Assembly (NCBI GenBank): GCA_916700875.1
Contig: CAKAKS010000062.1
Coordinates: 11,130,960-11,194,959, forward strand
Source: Sebastes aleutianus
Lineage: Eukaryota; Chordata; Actinopteri; Perciformes; Sebastidae
Reading direction: 5' to 3'
Length of the DNA stretch: 64,000 nt
Positions 1-10,960 of this stretch are shown here, piece after piece; within the stretch, counting starts at the first letter, position 1; each line of letters starts with the position of its first letter. A model generated the notes under the pieces. It was not told where the DNA came from, ran no database searches, and was given only the letters and a program-made list of their open reading frames with translations. The translations under genes and the position numbers were made by a program.

Positions 1-84
1 TTCTTCACAAATCCAAGGTAAGACAGGGTGAGTAATTGATGTACTAATTATAATTTTGGGGGTGAAGTATGCCTTTAAAGAGCA

Positions 85-290
85 GTGTTTTGCAACCGAC
101 TTAATATCCCTTACCCCTCGCTTTCCAAGCATGTCGGAGAACTACAGTGGCCTTCAGGTAACTTAAAACATGAAAGGCTCTCTCTAGAGCCAGTGGTTTG
201 TCCACTCTGGGCTACTGTAGAAACATGGTGCTGCAACATGGTGGACTCTGAGAAGAGGACCCGCTCCCTATGTAGATATTAAAAGGCTCA
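85..290 (+). repeat. Interspersed repeat, copy 1 of an inverted pair
   Basis: This segment contains the blocks GTCGGAGAACTACAGTGGCC, TTCAGGTAAC and TACTGTAGAAACATGGTG. The same blocks in the same order are found on the minus strand at about 31110-31260. A 65-codon open frame runs through it but has no recognisable domain and is a by-product of the repeat. The element ends could not be fixed. It is probably a non-autonomous DNA transposon common in teleosts; that class is inferred. Confidence 0.6.
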
Positions 291-1266
291 TTCTAAGCTA
301 ACGGAAACACAACGATTCAGGTGATTTTTGACACCAAATCCCCCTAAATCTCACACACGGCTCCTTTAAAGCAAGACTGAAGCAGAAGGAATAAAACATT
401 TTTCCTTTACAAATGAAAAGTTGAATTCATAAGCAGTAAAACACACCAGTGCTCAATTTAATACACCCAGGGGTTTTCCTGCTACAGCCACTTGGTTTGG
501 TTTGACCATTAGCTCAGTGGTTCACAACCTTTTCCTAAAGGGACCCCTTTCTATCATTTGTCATCATTGAATAAACTGATGACCCCTAACTAACATATTT
601 TATGGATATTTAATATTATATTCAATGCATAACAATAACAGTACACAACAACTGATAAATTGTACAATTAACTCAAATACTAAAAGCAATAACTGCAGGA
701 AGTTTGTGTAAAAGGAGCGATTTGGTTGAATTTTGAGCAGATTGTTTCCTCTGAATATTGAATCAGAGATGAGTTTTCCCGTTATTTTTAAGGACTTTTA
801 ATACAATTCTGTTTTTTTTTTAAAATAATTTTTTAACAATCATGCAGATTTAATGGGCTTCGTTTTTGACAAACGCGGTGTTTTCTTCTCCCTGACACTT
901 GGCCATTGTTCTATTAGCTCTTTGGTTGTTTGGACATATATACGTGTATATGTCTATGGTTTAAACTGCAAATTTCTTCTAATGCAGGACGAGGCTGCTT
1001 AGCTAAACTTCAGATAGATATTGCTGTATAACTGACAGTACAGTCAGTTTGCGAACTCTTCTCTAGTTGTGTTACTGTTTTATGTACTTTTATTCCATAA
1101 TAGTCACTTGTGTTCACAGGTCAGAAAAAAAGTTACATAGTTTTAAAGTCATTAACGCAGTGGAAAAAAAACTTCAACAAGACGGCTTCTACTCCTGTAG
1201 GCCCTGATCACACAGTCTGGGGCGGCTTGTTTTCAATGACAGTGAAGGGTTTTGCGTGCTGCTTTT
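291..1266. other. Non-coding, with one hAT-like terminus
   Basis: No gene is visible. At 514 a CAGTGGTTCACAACCT motif followed by a GGGACCCC block resembles the left terminus of a hAT-type element, but no matching right end was found nearby. The rest is AT-rich single-copy-looking sequence. Confidence 0.4.
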
Positions 1267-1964
1267 TAGTGGAGCGGATAGTGGAAAAATCATGCAAATA
1301 GTGATACAAGCACAAAATTTGGCATGATGATTCCTGAGGGGACGCTTAGCAAATATGAACGATTGGCCACTTGAAAATCCCTGAAAGACCGGATAAGCAG
1401 GAATATGACAAGCTCCATATCCAACACCAGGTGCTAGAACTGGAACTGTGGACTCTCAAGCCGCCAAAACCACAAAGCAAAGACACCCCCGAGTACGACC
1501 AGAAAGTAAGACAAAACTTACCGCAGGATGTTAAAGCTGTAAAAATTAGATCAAGCAGACAAAAAAACATATTACTATACATCAGACATTCAAATTGACC
1601 AAGTACATGCATTTCCTTAATAAAAAAAGTAAATTTGACAGCCATCTTGAAAAATGGCCGCCACATTGCAGTTAGAAATTGTTAAAACTATCAAAATTAG
1701 ATCCAGCATGCCCGAAAAAAACATATAATTTGACACCAAGATCACTCAAATCGATCAAGTAGATGAATTTCTATGAGAAAAATAAATCATTATCAGCAGG
1801 TCAATTTGGCGGCTATCTTGAAAAATGGCCGCTATCTTGGATTTTCAAGTGGCCGATCGTTTATATATTGCTTAGCGACCGCTCGGCAATCATCACGCCA
1901 AATTTGGTGCTTGTATCACTATTTTCACGATTTGATTGAAAAATGGATGTTATCCGCTCCACTA
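1267..1964. mobile_element. Foldback miniature element with terminal inverted repeats of about 120 bp
   Basis: The left end (TAGTGGAGCGGATA at 1267) is the exact reverse complement of the right end at 1951-1964. Similarity then continues inward for roughly 120 bases on each side, including AGTGATACAAGCAC, AAATTTGG, TGATGATT and GGCCACTTGAAAATCC. The centre repeats GAAAAATGGCCGC blocks. Open frames on both strands inside it (106 and 75 codons) show no domain and follow from the palindrome. The long inverted repeats and lack of a transposase indicate a non-autonomous DNA transposon. The superfamily is not assignable because no clear target duplication was found. Confidence 0.75.
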
Positions 1965-1971
1965 TTTGTGT

Positions 1972-2044
1972 TGCTGAACGCGTCTTGTTTTTACCGGAGC
2001 CCCTGAACGCCTCTTGTTTTTACCGGAGCCCCTGAACGCCTCAA
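1972..2044 (+). repeat. 29-bp tandem repeat, about 2.5 copies
   Basis: The unit TGAACGCCTCTTGTTTTTAC followed by CGGAGCCCC repeats with one base change in the first copy. It sits immediately right of the foldback element and may be part of it. Confidence 0.8.
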
Positions 2045-3300
2045 GTTGAAAAAGAATGCGGGAAAGCGCCCTGACGTCATTAACGGTTTGTTTTTCTCTC
2101 ATTGTGGTGACTTAGCTACCCGGAGCTAAAAGACTTCACCAACCATAGCTACCATGGTTTTAATAGAAAGCAGCAGGCATGGAGGCAAATTAGTGCGCTA
2201 CTTGAGATTTTGGGTAAGTTGTTTTCATTAATTAAACTGTACTATTAGCTATTAGGCATACAGGTCAGGGTTTGTGCTAATGTTAGCACTCATATGGTCA
2301 TTAGCATGTTAGCATTCAGCTAATGCCAGTTTGTCGTCATTGTGCCGGTATTTACAACACATAAATGATTAAGTGACTTCATTCTGTGAGGTGTTATTAT
2401 TATTATTATTGTTAGAGCTGAAACAATTAGTTTCTACATTGAGTAGTCGATAAGCGGAAAATATCCCAAAATTCATTGGTGCTGCTACAAGACTGGTTTC
2501 TGTGCAGCGTCATCACCGAGATGCGCACGCAGCTAGGGGTCAGGCATCAAGCCCCCAGGAAGTGTGCCGGTCGACGATCCCGACTTTCGTAGTTTCACTT
2601 CTGTGTCCGTCACGTGATGCCTTGGGCCAAAAAATACTTTTTCCCATAGACTTACGTGGGGAAAGAGACGTCTGTAACTCAGCGGATCATTATTTTTTAG
2701 GTGAATCAACTTCCCAGTACCTTATTTAAAAAATAAGTTTTTAAAGTTGTAAAATGCACTAATAGCTGAATCCAGAGTTATTTCCCTTCCTCCGTTCATG
2801 TGAGTGAGACCCAGACCGAGGCTGGAGCGCAAGCCGTGATGACGGCGTGACGTAGGGACCCCGTGACCGAGTCATGTGACCAAGCGGATGCTACTGCGCA
2901 TGTCCCAGTTGCCCAAGATCCGCCAAGATACGGTTACTTTTCCAGACGGAAGTCGAGCCATTTAGGCTTCATGCGTCAATGAGCAACTCTCATAGGAATG
3001 ACCGGGGCCCCGCCTCCAACGCTGTATCCAGTTCTTTTAATACATCCATGTGTAAACTGCACCAACCGCAGAAAAGATGGATTGAAAATGTTTAATAATC
3101 TGAAGGGATCACGTCTTTGTTAAAAACCAGAAGGAGATTATGGATCCAGGCTTGATGGGCAAAAGCATTCTAGTCACACAGCGCTAGCAAAGCTGCGGGC
3201 AGCCGCTCCGCTTCCCTCGTGGTCACAACAACAAGTGGCCTTGGAAGCTAACGTTAGCTAATGTTCATTTACATTTGATTCGGCCATATCTGCAATATTG
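2045..3300. other. Non-coding, repeat-derived sequence
   Basis: No gene is seen. Repeated GCTAACGTTAGC and ATGCTAGC-type words, common in teleost interspersed repeats, occur at about 2270-2340 and 3245. A GC-richer block at 2770-3060 reads as an old repeat leading into the THAP-like fragment that follows. The 75-codon open frame at 2502 has no recognisable features. Confidence 0.35.
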
Positions 3301-3329
3301 TATTGACTTTTGGTGTTACATTTCCGACA

Positions 3330-3560
3330 TACAAAGAGCTGCTGTGTGACTGATTGTACGAATAACAAGACAAAAATCCAAGTCTCCAGTTTTATTTCAA
3401 CGTTACACCTGTTGAGGAGTCGCTAAGGAAAAAGTGTCTGGCAACGGCCATCAAGAGGGACTCACGTAAATTAAACTCTGACCGGAATGTCAACCAAACA
3501 TACACAGATCTCCCAAGACAAGTCACACGTATGTCTGATCTAACGTTACCCATTTCATAA
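3330..3560 (+). pseudogene. Decayed THAP-type zinc-finger fragment, probably transposon derived
   Basis: In the plus frame beginning near 3338 the translation reads SCCVTDCTNNK, which matches the CxxxC start of THAP (C2CH) DNA-binding fingers. About 30 bases further on a different frame gives SLQFYFNVTPVEESLRKKC followed by LATAIKRDS, which resembles the middle of a THAP domain. The frame change near 3370-3380 behaves like a one-base loss. The second C-x2-H pair of the domain is not seen. P-element-like transposons carry THAP domains, so a relic of one is the most likely origin. It cannot make a functional protein as it stands. Chance similarity is possible. Confidence 0.35.
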
Positions 3561-4022
3561 CGGGTGATAATAATAAACAAATCTCATACTAATACATCAT
3601 ATGATAATGGTATCTGGTCGTCGGACTCTGCAGGGGTCTGGTATAGTCAACAAGAATGTACAAACAATGTGAAATCTATGTTGATTACAACGATTGCCAA
3701 TACGGTTTGCCCCCTGGGAGCGCACACGGACAGTAATATTTGTATACAAGAAACCCGTCTATGTGATAGTTATTTGGACTGTTGGTTGAACCGAGCCAGC
3801 AATGTGAAGATGTCAACTTGGACTCTGAGAAATTGTGATTGAGATTGTGTCATAATTTCTGACATTTTATCCACCAAATCAAAATTAATTGATTGATCGA
3901 TTGAGAATAGAGTTGTTAGTTGCAGCCTTAATCATTTTCATCTAGCTTCGCCCCTTAGCATGATTCACAACCTTTCAATAAGCACCACTCAGTTTGGCTA
4001 ATGAGGACAGACAGCCTCTCAC

Positions 4023-5163
4023 CTGTCCCGTTCTCACCGTCACTCTCAAAGCTCCCGTTTTCTCTCCCCGACTTCGGGCTGGCCAGTCCTGGGACTTCAG
4101 CGTTGGGGCTGGTCCAGCCTGCGAAGCTCAGAGGGATGTCCTTGGACTTGGCCTCCCCCCTGCAGAAGAAGGCGATCTGGGCCAACCCGTGCCCCATCAG
4201 CAAGACCCAGCCATTCGCCACCAGGGCAATGCTGAGCACTGGGTCGTCCCACTGTGGCCGGCGGTCCAACTCGGGGTTCCCCCTGATGAGCATAGTGATC
4301 CACACCACCCAGATGAAGGCGGAGAGCAGCAGTGTGAGGAAGAGCAGCGTGGCCTGTCCTCGGCTATGCTGGCGGGCGGCAACCGTGTAAGTGTAGCTGA
4401 ACGTGAAGCAGGAGCGGTGCAGGAAGTGTAGGGAGAGGATCAAGCTGATAGCCAGCAGGCACAGCACGTAAATCTGCAGCATGACAAATTCCTCCTGGCT
4501 GTAGCCGCACGGCTTCTTGTCCCGGACCAACACGAGGATCAGCCACTGGGTAGAGATGATAACCTGCACGGTGAAGAGCCCCAGGGCCAGGGCGGGCTCC
4601 CCCCAGCCGCGGGCCGCCGCGAAGCCCAGCAGAGCGAGGCAGCGAGCCAGCAGGCAGGAGAAGGCCAGGGAGAAGAGCACGCTGAAGAGGAAGAGCCTGG
4701 TGGGGCAGGTCTGAGGGGTTAGGCGGACGATGAAGGCAAAGGTGATGGCGAAAATCCCAGCCGTGGCCAACAAGTACATGGACATGCAGGCTACGGTGCC
4801 GCCGATGCTGCTGCGCTGGTTCTGTGATGAAATACAGATCCACAGGGACCAGATCAGCAAGCCTACGAGGAGAACCATGCTGAACAGGAAGCCTGAAGAG
4901 GCCAGGGTCTCCAGTACAATACCCCACGCTGCCCGGCGGTCACACAGGTACCTATAAATGGGGTTCAGTCCTCTGCCGCAGCCTCGCACGCCCTTCATGG
5001 AAGTAACATTTGAGGAAGTGGATGGGGTGCTGGTTGTGGTTGTGGCATTGATTGAGCTGCTGTTGGTTGACTGGCACAGACAGGTGAGAGGGACGTAGAG
5101 GAGGAGGAGGAGGAGGAGGGGGAAAAGGGTTGTGTGCTTCTCGGATGAAAAGGCCATATTCAT
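4023..5163 (-). CDS. GPRC5-family orphan G protein-coupled receptor, large membrane-domain exon (3' exons not found)
   Basis: Retinoic-acid-induced class C orphan receptor, a plasma-membrane protein. The exon encodes about 380 residues. A signal peptide (about 1-30, with a run of leucines) is followed by a Ser/Thr-rich ectodomain with N-glycosylation sites at N34, N39 and N52. The family signature GLNPIYRYLCDRRAAWGIVL comes next, then seven hydrophobic segments at about 80-108, 122-147, 155-180, 189-213, 224-247, 270-293 and 308-332. Coding the whole seven-helix domain in one exon is typical of GPRC5 genes. The open frame continues to a stop at 3955, but an excellent donor (ACAG/GTGAG) at 4022 means the last 22 codons are probably intron; the tail exons should lie further left and I could not identify them. 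Which paralogue this is remains uncertain: the pde6h and mgp neighbours favour GPRC5A/D over B/C. Confidence 0.88.
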
Positions 5164-5232
5164 TTTAGCAATCCCCGTGGGGATTCAGTCTTTCCTTTTT
5201 ATGTGTCCTTTGATATAGAAGATCCTTTTCTC
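5164..5232 (-). other. 5' UTR part of the GPRC5 exon
   Basis: On the minus strand a pyrimidine-rich tract ending TTTTTTGTCTCAG gives a good splice acceptor, placing the exon start at 5232. About 69 bases of leader precede the ATG at 5163. The upstream non-coding exon and promoter were not located. Confidence 0.55.
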
Positions 5233-6050
5233 CTGAGACAAAAAAGCACAAAACATTTCAACGACATCAAATAGAAGTGTCCTTAAGCACGCTAACAGCG
5301 CACTGACTGACTGCGCAAAACAAGCAGGATGAAATGGAAGACACAGAGGTCACAGCGTGGAGAAGAAAAAAGGGGAGAGCGGTTTGACAGCCAGAGTGAA
5401 GAGCGCAGGAGGAGGGAGTGCGTAAACATGCCAGAACAAGGCAGAGGAGTGTGTTAGACCAGGGTGAAGAATGGAGGAAAAAAAATACTGCAACACGGAG
5501 GTGAGGCTGGGACAGAGCAGCAGACATGAAAGGCAAATCTTGTGCTGCATCAGCTCATAAAACTGCCACAGACATACAAGAATACACACACAACAGGGGG
5601 GGTTGTGGTTTATATGCTGTACAGGTGAGAGATATTCACTCCTGATAGCTGATTGCTACTTCCTCCAGCCTGTAACAGAGCCTTTGTTTCAGCATCAGAG
5701 AATCAAAGATGACCTTTAGTCGGATTAATCACTCATTAAATATGACCCACGCCCTCAACTTTGGCTCAACACTGGCCTTCATTTGTATAGACAGGAGATC
5801 ACATAGTGGGGAAAGATTTGTATAACAATGGCTGCAAAGCACACCACTTAAGGAGATTATTTCCATCTTATTATGAGTTCCCAGAGGCTTTGATTAGCCT
5901 ATTGTAATGTCATTTTTATGCTGATTATTAGTTAATTATAATCGCAGTTATTAGACGAAACCAATAACATAGAGTGCCCATAAATTCCAGAAATGTCATT
6001 GAGTGTTATAAGGAAAATAGATGTACATGTTTGGTGACGATGACTTAAAC
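5233..6050. other. GPRC5 upstream intron or flank, no other gene
   Basis: Minus-strand open frames of 79 and 89 codons at 5267-5589 have no recognisable domain. The sequence here is probably the first intron of the GPRC5 gene. Confidence 0.35.
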
Positions 6051-6670
6051 CAGAGGTTCCCAACTTGGTGTCCGGGCCCCTCTTAGGGGACGACAAAGAT
6101 CACGGGGTGCGCCAGGATTTGTCTGAGTTGTCACAATTAGATTTGCTCATGTATAACTAAAATCATAATAACACACTTACTGGATAATTTATACAGAAGT
6201 TCGTACATCAAAAACTATTTGAGAAAAGTATTTTTTCCTACTTAGTGGCAAAATCTAATGAAATATTCAGTTTCAATCCATATTTGTTGGCATTTAGCCT
6301 TTCAAAAACAAAATTTTCACTGTGGTGAAAAACCTATTGACGCACCTGTGGGCTGGGCGTTCTAGCAGCAATCTAGCAACATCGTGAATTACATTTATTT
6401 AGCCACAATAACAAAAAAATCTGTTTCGGCTCTAACACTATTATAGTAAATTAATTAAATCGTAAAAAAGACAAATCCGTCAAGACGTCATCACTTTATT
6501 CATGTTGACAAAACTGATGAGTTCTATTCATCAAAGAAAGTTGATTTAATAAAAAAAAGACTAACTCATTTAATATTTAATACACTGAATCGACAATTGA
6601 GGATCAGGGGCTCAGCTTTTCTTAGACACAAGTAGGGGCGGCTTTAAAGAAAATAGGTGGTGAACCACTG
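6051..6670. mobile_element. hAT-type miniature element, about 620 bp, with near-perfect 8-bp target duplication
   Basis: The left terminus CAGAGGTTCCCAAC and right terminus GGTGGTGAACCACTG are inverted and imperfectly complementary, in the CAGNGGTTC style of hAT elements. The flanking 8-mers are ACTTAAAC (6043-6050) and ATTTAAAC (6671-6678), differing at one base. There is no transposase frame; the interior is AT-rich. Confidence 0.75.
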
Positions 6671-8035
6671 ATTTAAACTATTAAAGCTACACCCGACAAT
6701 AAGAGGCCATCTCCAAAGCTGGACCAAAAGTTTATAATAAAAACAATGGAGCTTACCTTTTATCCTTTGGGATGTGAGAGTAAACACTTCCAAATCCCAC
6801 TGCAAAAGTCTAGAGTCTTTCAAGTTTGGCTTGAAGTGTTGCAATAAACGGCTTAATGCGCCTCCTAACCTAACGATGTTCCCATATCTGTGCCAGGTAA
6901 CAGGAAGAGCACGCAATGAGGAAGAGCGGGAATGAGATGGAGTCGCTGAGGTCCAGAGCCACCGGGAAAGAGGATTGCTTTCACCTTACATAAACAGATT
7001 GGGTAAGAGCAGAGAAACCTGCAACCCCACTCATACCTTCCTGTCAGTCAGACCTCTCCTGTGTCTCCATGCCCCTCCCTCAGACTAAAGGTGGGGCTCA
7101 CACACACCTGGAGGTGATGATACACACAAACACCCATGGGGAGGGAAAGTTCACTCCTCCCTAGATATGAATTCATTTCCTATAAGAATTTGCATCCCAG
7201 CTCTCGATAACGTGTGCACTTTATGTGGAGCAACCAGAGTGTGAATGAGATATTCACACACTCAGAAGGGGTGAGGGGCTTGTTGTTGTGAGGGAGTTAA
7301 GGTGAGAATCCGACTGACTCATCCCAGTCTCATCGGGATACAGAACAGGATTGGCCGTCACCTTAGTTACTAGTAAATCACAGCAACAATATTTGGAAGT
7401 GTTGAGTTAGCCTCAGGGGATGCGTCAAGAATGGAGAGTGCTTTCGACTGTTGCCTCTCACAAGGCCAACTCATGCCTCTACACGTACAGAGTTTACAGG
7501 GTGTGTCCGGTTAAGTCACTTCTTCAACTGTAAAGTCACTGTACTGCTGCAAAACACAGCTTTATGTTTTTAATCATCAAGCTTGTTTGCTGCAGGAGCA
7601 GAATGAATGCAGGTTTTGTGTATAGTATGTAACAACATTAATGTCTTAATTACTGAATACTTCAAACCTTAAGTCTCCCTGATGTGTAACCTAATACCAG
7701 AGGTATTCAAGCATGACATAATTTATTTGGAATGTCCCTCACAAATCCCCGTCACTGTCTTTAGGTTGGGCTGAAGTGGAAAGAAGTGAAATATTTGTGT
7801 ACAGTTTCACTCAGTGCTGATAGCACGTCATTATTTTGAAAGAGAAACCATAGCAACCCAAGTGTCTGGGGAAAAGCTGTCAATGGACAACAATGTTAAA
7901 GGATGTTGACAGAACATCCATGTGTTAGTGTTTCTGTGGTGAATTTAACAGCTTAAAATCTTAATTTTTCCAACCTGTTTGCAACCACATTTCTGTTTTT
8001 GATGTTTTAGCAACGCTAGCAGCATCACTGTAGTC
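6671..8035. other. Non-coding intergenic sequence
   Basis: No gene-like frame or RNA gene is visible. The 90-codon minus-strand frame at 6644-6916 overlaps the hAT end and has no domain. This stretch could include upstream regulatory sequence or a leader exon of the GPRC5 gene. Confidence 0.3.
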
Positions 8036-8160
8036 CAGTGGGTGACCTCCAGGTCTGAAAAGTGAAGCCAATGTGGAAGTGCCTTAAACTTGCATTCTTT
8101 CTAACAGCCAGCAGGGGGCGACTCCTCTGGTTGCATTTATGTCCACGTCAGGGAGTAAAA
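8036..8160 (+). repeat. Interspersed repeat, short copy of the element at 36.5 kb
   Basis: The words GTGCCTTAAACTTGCATTCT, CTAACAGCCAGCAGGGGGCG and ACTCCTCTGGTTGCA occur here and again at about 36543-36600 in the same order. The copy here is truncated on the right. Confidence 0.7.
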
Positions 8161-8797
8161 ACGTTGGTGACCCCCTGACCTTTCGTCTAGCGCCATCATC
8201 AGATCAAATTTTCAATTTGTCCAATACTTTGGTTCATGACCAAATGTGCGCTGTGTTTACTGCTAATTAGCAAACTTTAGCATGCTAACATGCTCAACCA
8301 AAATGGTGAACATGGTAAATGAAGCATGTTAGCATTGTCAGGGGCTATAATTAAATTAATATTGAAGAAAGGATCCATTTAAAAAATCCAGGACCGTTCC
8401 CCAAGCATTGAAACGATGAGTAAAAACATTGCAATAACGTAGCTAGATTACTAACGTTAACTAATGGTTGCTAACAGTTAGCTGGCTATGGCCCGCTAGC
8501 TAACGTTAGCCTTGTGTGTGGGACAGACTGTCACTGTGTGCACCTGCAACTTATAACATTAGTTTGTTTGCAACTGAGCCAACCAGTATCTGTAATTTAA
8601 CTACAAAGCAAACACTGATGGTGTCACCTACTATTTTAGTTGGTTTGTAATATTAGTTAGTCTCGGGTCAAGAGGTCTAATGGACAGGACGGGCTGGCTC
8701 GCTATCTGCAGCGTTAGTCTGATCTAACGCTATTTTGAGCTGAGAGCGAATTTGGCAAGAAAACACACTTACAAGTCATCATTCTAACAAGTGAATT

Positions 8798-9060
8798 TAA
8801 AGGGGACATATTTTGCTCATATCCGGGTTCATATTGGTATTTTGGGTTTCTACTAGAACATGTTTACATGCTTTAATGTTCAAAAGAACATTATTTCTCT
8901 CATAGTGTCTGTCTGAATATACCTGTATTCACCCTCTGTCTAAAACGCTCCGTTTTAGCGGAAAAGCCCAATCTGCTCTGATTGGCTTGTGAGGAAAAAT
9001 ATGGTGCACGTTTGCAAAGACAGTTGTGTTTTCTGTTCTAGGCCGCCCACAAAAAACTGA
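8798..9060 (+). mobile_element. Truncated TTAA-ended miniature element
   Basis: The sequence begins TTAAAGGGGACATATTTTGC, the sort of end seen in teleost elements that target TTAA (piggyBac or Kolobok type). The expected complementary right end ending TTAA is not found, so the copy is truncated or decayed. The superfamily is inferred from the end sequence only. Confidence 0.5.
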
Positions 9061-9987
9061 CTGGGTTGTCTTATTTTACAGAAAATTATTATATTATTGT
9101 ATATAACATCTTAAATATCATATTTTCAACAGAGAAACATAACATCATAAGTCCTAGGGCTTACTGTTTGAATACCATGAGGGGTTTGATTTGTGAGCTA
9201 GATCTTATACTTAGTAGATAATTTATTTTCCTTGTGAGAAGAGAAAGAACACAGTTCCTTGTTAATATCATGATTTGTTTTCTTTTTCCAAACGAAGAAC
9301 CTCGTGGGAGCGTGTTGCTTTCAGGAAGCCTTAAAATGAGTGGTAATTATTATTAGACAGCATTTCAGATAAGACACAGAAGTCATCAATTTGAGTTAGG
9401 AGACTGCTAGGAAATGTTTGAGAGTATTGTCATTTTGTTTCATATTAGTGATATCAAGTCATGATTGTTGTTTGTTTCCCTTTGTTTGACATATTTTTGC
9501 TTGTGATTAATTTCAAGACTGCCATGATTTTTTCCATCTTTTATTAGGTGTTCCAGAAAAGAAAGAGATGGACAACATGTGTACTAAAATATACACATTT
9601 TACTGCGTAAATGTGTATATTATCAGGACATGCTATCAGGACATGCCAGTTTACAGTACACTTACTGTGGTATTATGCTTGCAACGCAAAACATTGAGTA
9701 TCATCCTTTTGTTTTCTCTAAGGAGGGACGTGGGTTCAGATAGCAGCAAGGAGAGAGAGATGGGATAAAAGGGAGTACATCCTCCATGATCACATGAAAG
9801 AAAGTGCATTGTAGTTTTCACCATCACAGCATATTGCACACTCTCCTCGCATCCCCGTGGTGTTTACAGTAACCTTGTGCACAAGGAGTAGAAAATACAA
9901 CGCAAAAATAAAAGCGGGAGGAAATACAAAAGGTGGGACGGGAGTCAAGGTCAAAAAGTTCAAACGCTGAGAACAAAATATTTACAT

Positions 9988-9993
9988 TTTAAT
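9988..9993 (-). terminator. Candidate pde6h polyadenylation signal (ATTAAA)
   Basis: TTTAAT on the plus strand reads ATTAAA on the minus strand, about 395 bases past the pde6h stop. A canonical AATAAA on the minus strand also occurs at 9540-9545 and is an alternative. Confidence 0.4.
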
Positions 9994-10388
9994 AGACAGC
10001 TAGAAGCAAATACAAGCTAGTCATAACTAGTGTTTTGCTTGCGTCCATTGCCGTGGGACAGGAGTGGCGGGGTGAGAGTGGGGAGTCCGAATGAGGAGGG
10101 AGGGAGAAGACTATCATAGATGGATGAAGGGGAAAAGGTATGTGGAGTTCTTTTTCTCGTCTTCTCATTTCAAGTATATATATATATATAAACAGTATCG
10201 TATAATCATATAAAAACATTATTATGCTTCCTATCCACTTAGTGGAGTGCAGCATGAGGTAGATAGACGAGAGGGCATTAGGGGGTTTGCTGGCAGCCTT
10301 ATCACGGCGTGCCGAGCCGGGGCGGAGAGAAGGCCGGGTGGAGAGGATTAGAGGTGCAGGCAGGTCAGGAAGGCAGGAGGCAGCAGGT

Positions 10389-10731
10389 TTAGATGATGCC
10401 GTATTTGGCCAGGTCGCTGAGCTCCATGTCGCCGAAGGCTTCCCATGGGCACACCACTGTGATGTCTGTGCCGAGACCCTCCATGCCTGGGATGTCGTCG
10501 CCAAAGCTGGAGGAGAGAAAACAGCGAGGTCAGTGGCCTGATTTCATTGTTTGCATTTATGTATAAATATAAATGTTTTTGTCTTTACCCCTTCTGGCCT
10601 GGCTTTGGGGCCTTGCTCTTGAATGTACGGGTCTGCCGCTGCTTGAACTTGGGTGGTCCCTTCTTGGGTGTGGTGGGGCCGGTCGATCCGCCGGGGGCCA
10701 GGGCGCTTCCCGCAGGGGGGTTGGCGTTCAT
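10389..10731 (-). CDS. pde6h: Phosphodiesterase 6 inhibitory gamma subunit, cone type
   Basis: PDE6 gamma keeps the photoreceptor cGMP phosphodiesterase off until activated transducin displaces it, in photoreceptor outer segments. Two coding exons are joined: 10731-10589, ending AAGG/GTAAAG, and 10506-10389, starting after CTCTCCTCCAG. The intron splits a glycine codon and the product is 86 residues (mammalian forms are 83-87). Visible family features are the proline- and lysine-rich centre GPPKFKQRQTR (residues 25-35), the segment FGDDIPGMEGLGTDIT (49-64), and the C-terminal inhibitory end finishing KYGII. The N-terminal GPTTPKKGPPKF resembles the cone subunit PDE6H more than the rod subunit PDE6G. 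The neighbouring mgp gene, also next to PDE6H in human, supports this. Which fish duplicate it is cannot be decided. Confidence 0.95.
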
Positions 10732-10746
10732 TGCTGCTGAGGGTCT
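10732..10746 (-). other. pde6h: 5' UTR end of the pde6h first coding exon
   Basis: On the minus strand CTTTTTAG precedes AGACCCTCAGCAGCAATG, a splice acceptor 15 bases before the start codon. The leader therefore continues in an upstream exon. Confidence 0.6.
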
Positions 10747-10855
10747 CTAAAAAGACAAGAAGGAAAAAAAGTGTCATCAGACACACAGAGATCACAGCTT
10801 CCTCTTGTGGCTTCCTCTTTTGTTTCTCTGCCCTCTTTCTCTCTGCTGCCCTCTG

Positions 10856-10960
10856 CTAATCCTGTTTCCTGCCAGCTCTCAATGCCAATCAGTGGAGATC
10901 ATGCAGATTAGTTTAAACAACCAGATTAGCTCTAATCCCGCTCTAATCCACAGCGGACTA
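10856..10960. promoter_or_regulatory. Cluster of OTX/CRX-type homeodomain motifs in the pde6h leader intron
   Basis: CTAATCC occurs at 10856-10862, 10932-10938 and 10943-10949. Further GATTAG words lie at about 10905 and 10924, and CTAATT at about 10958. TAATCC/GGATTA is the binding core of the photoreceptor regulator CRX and its OTX relatives. The position inside the first intron of a cone gene makes an enhancer plausible. The function is inferred. Confidence 0.45.

Noticed and set aside
3994..4957. Plus-strand and alternative-frame ORFs over the receptor gene
   Set aside because: They are shadows of the GC-rich GPRC5 exon in other frames.
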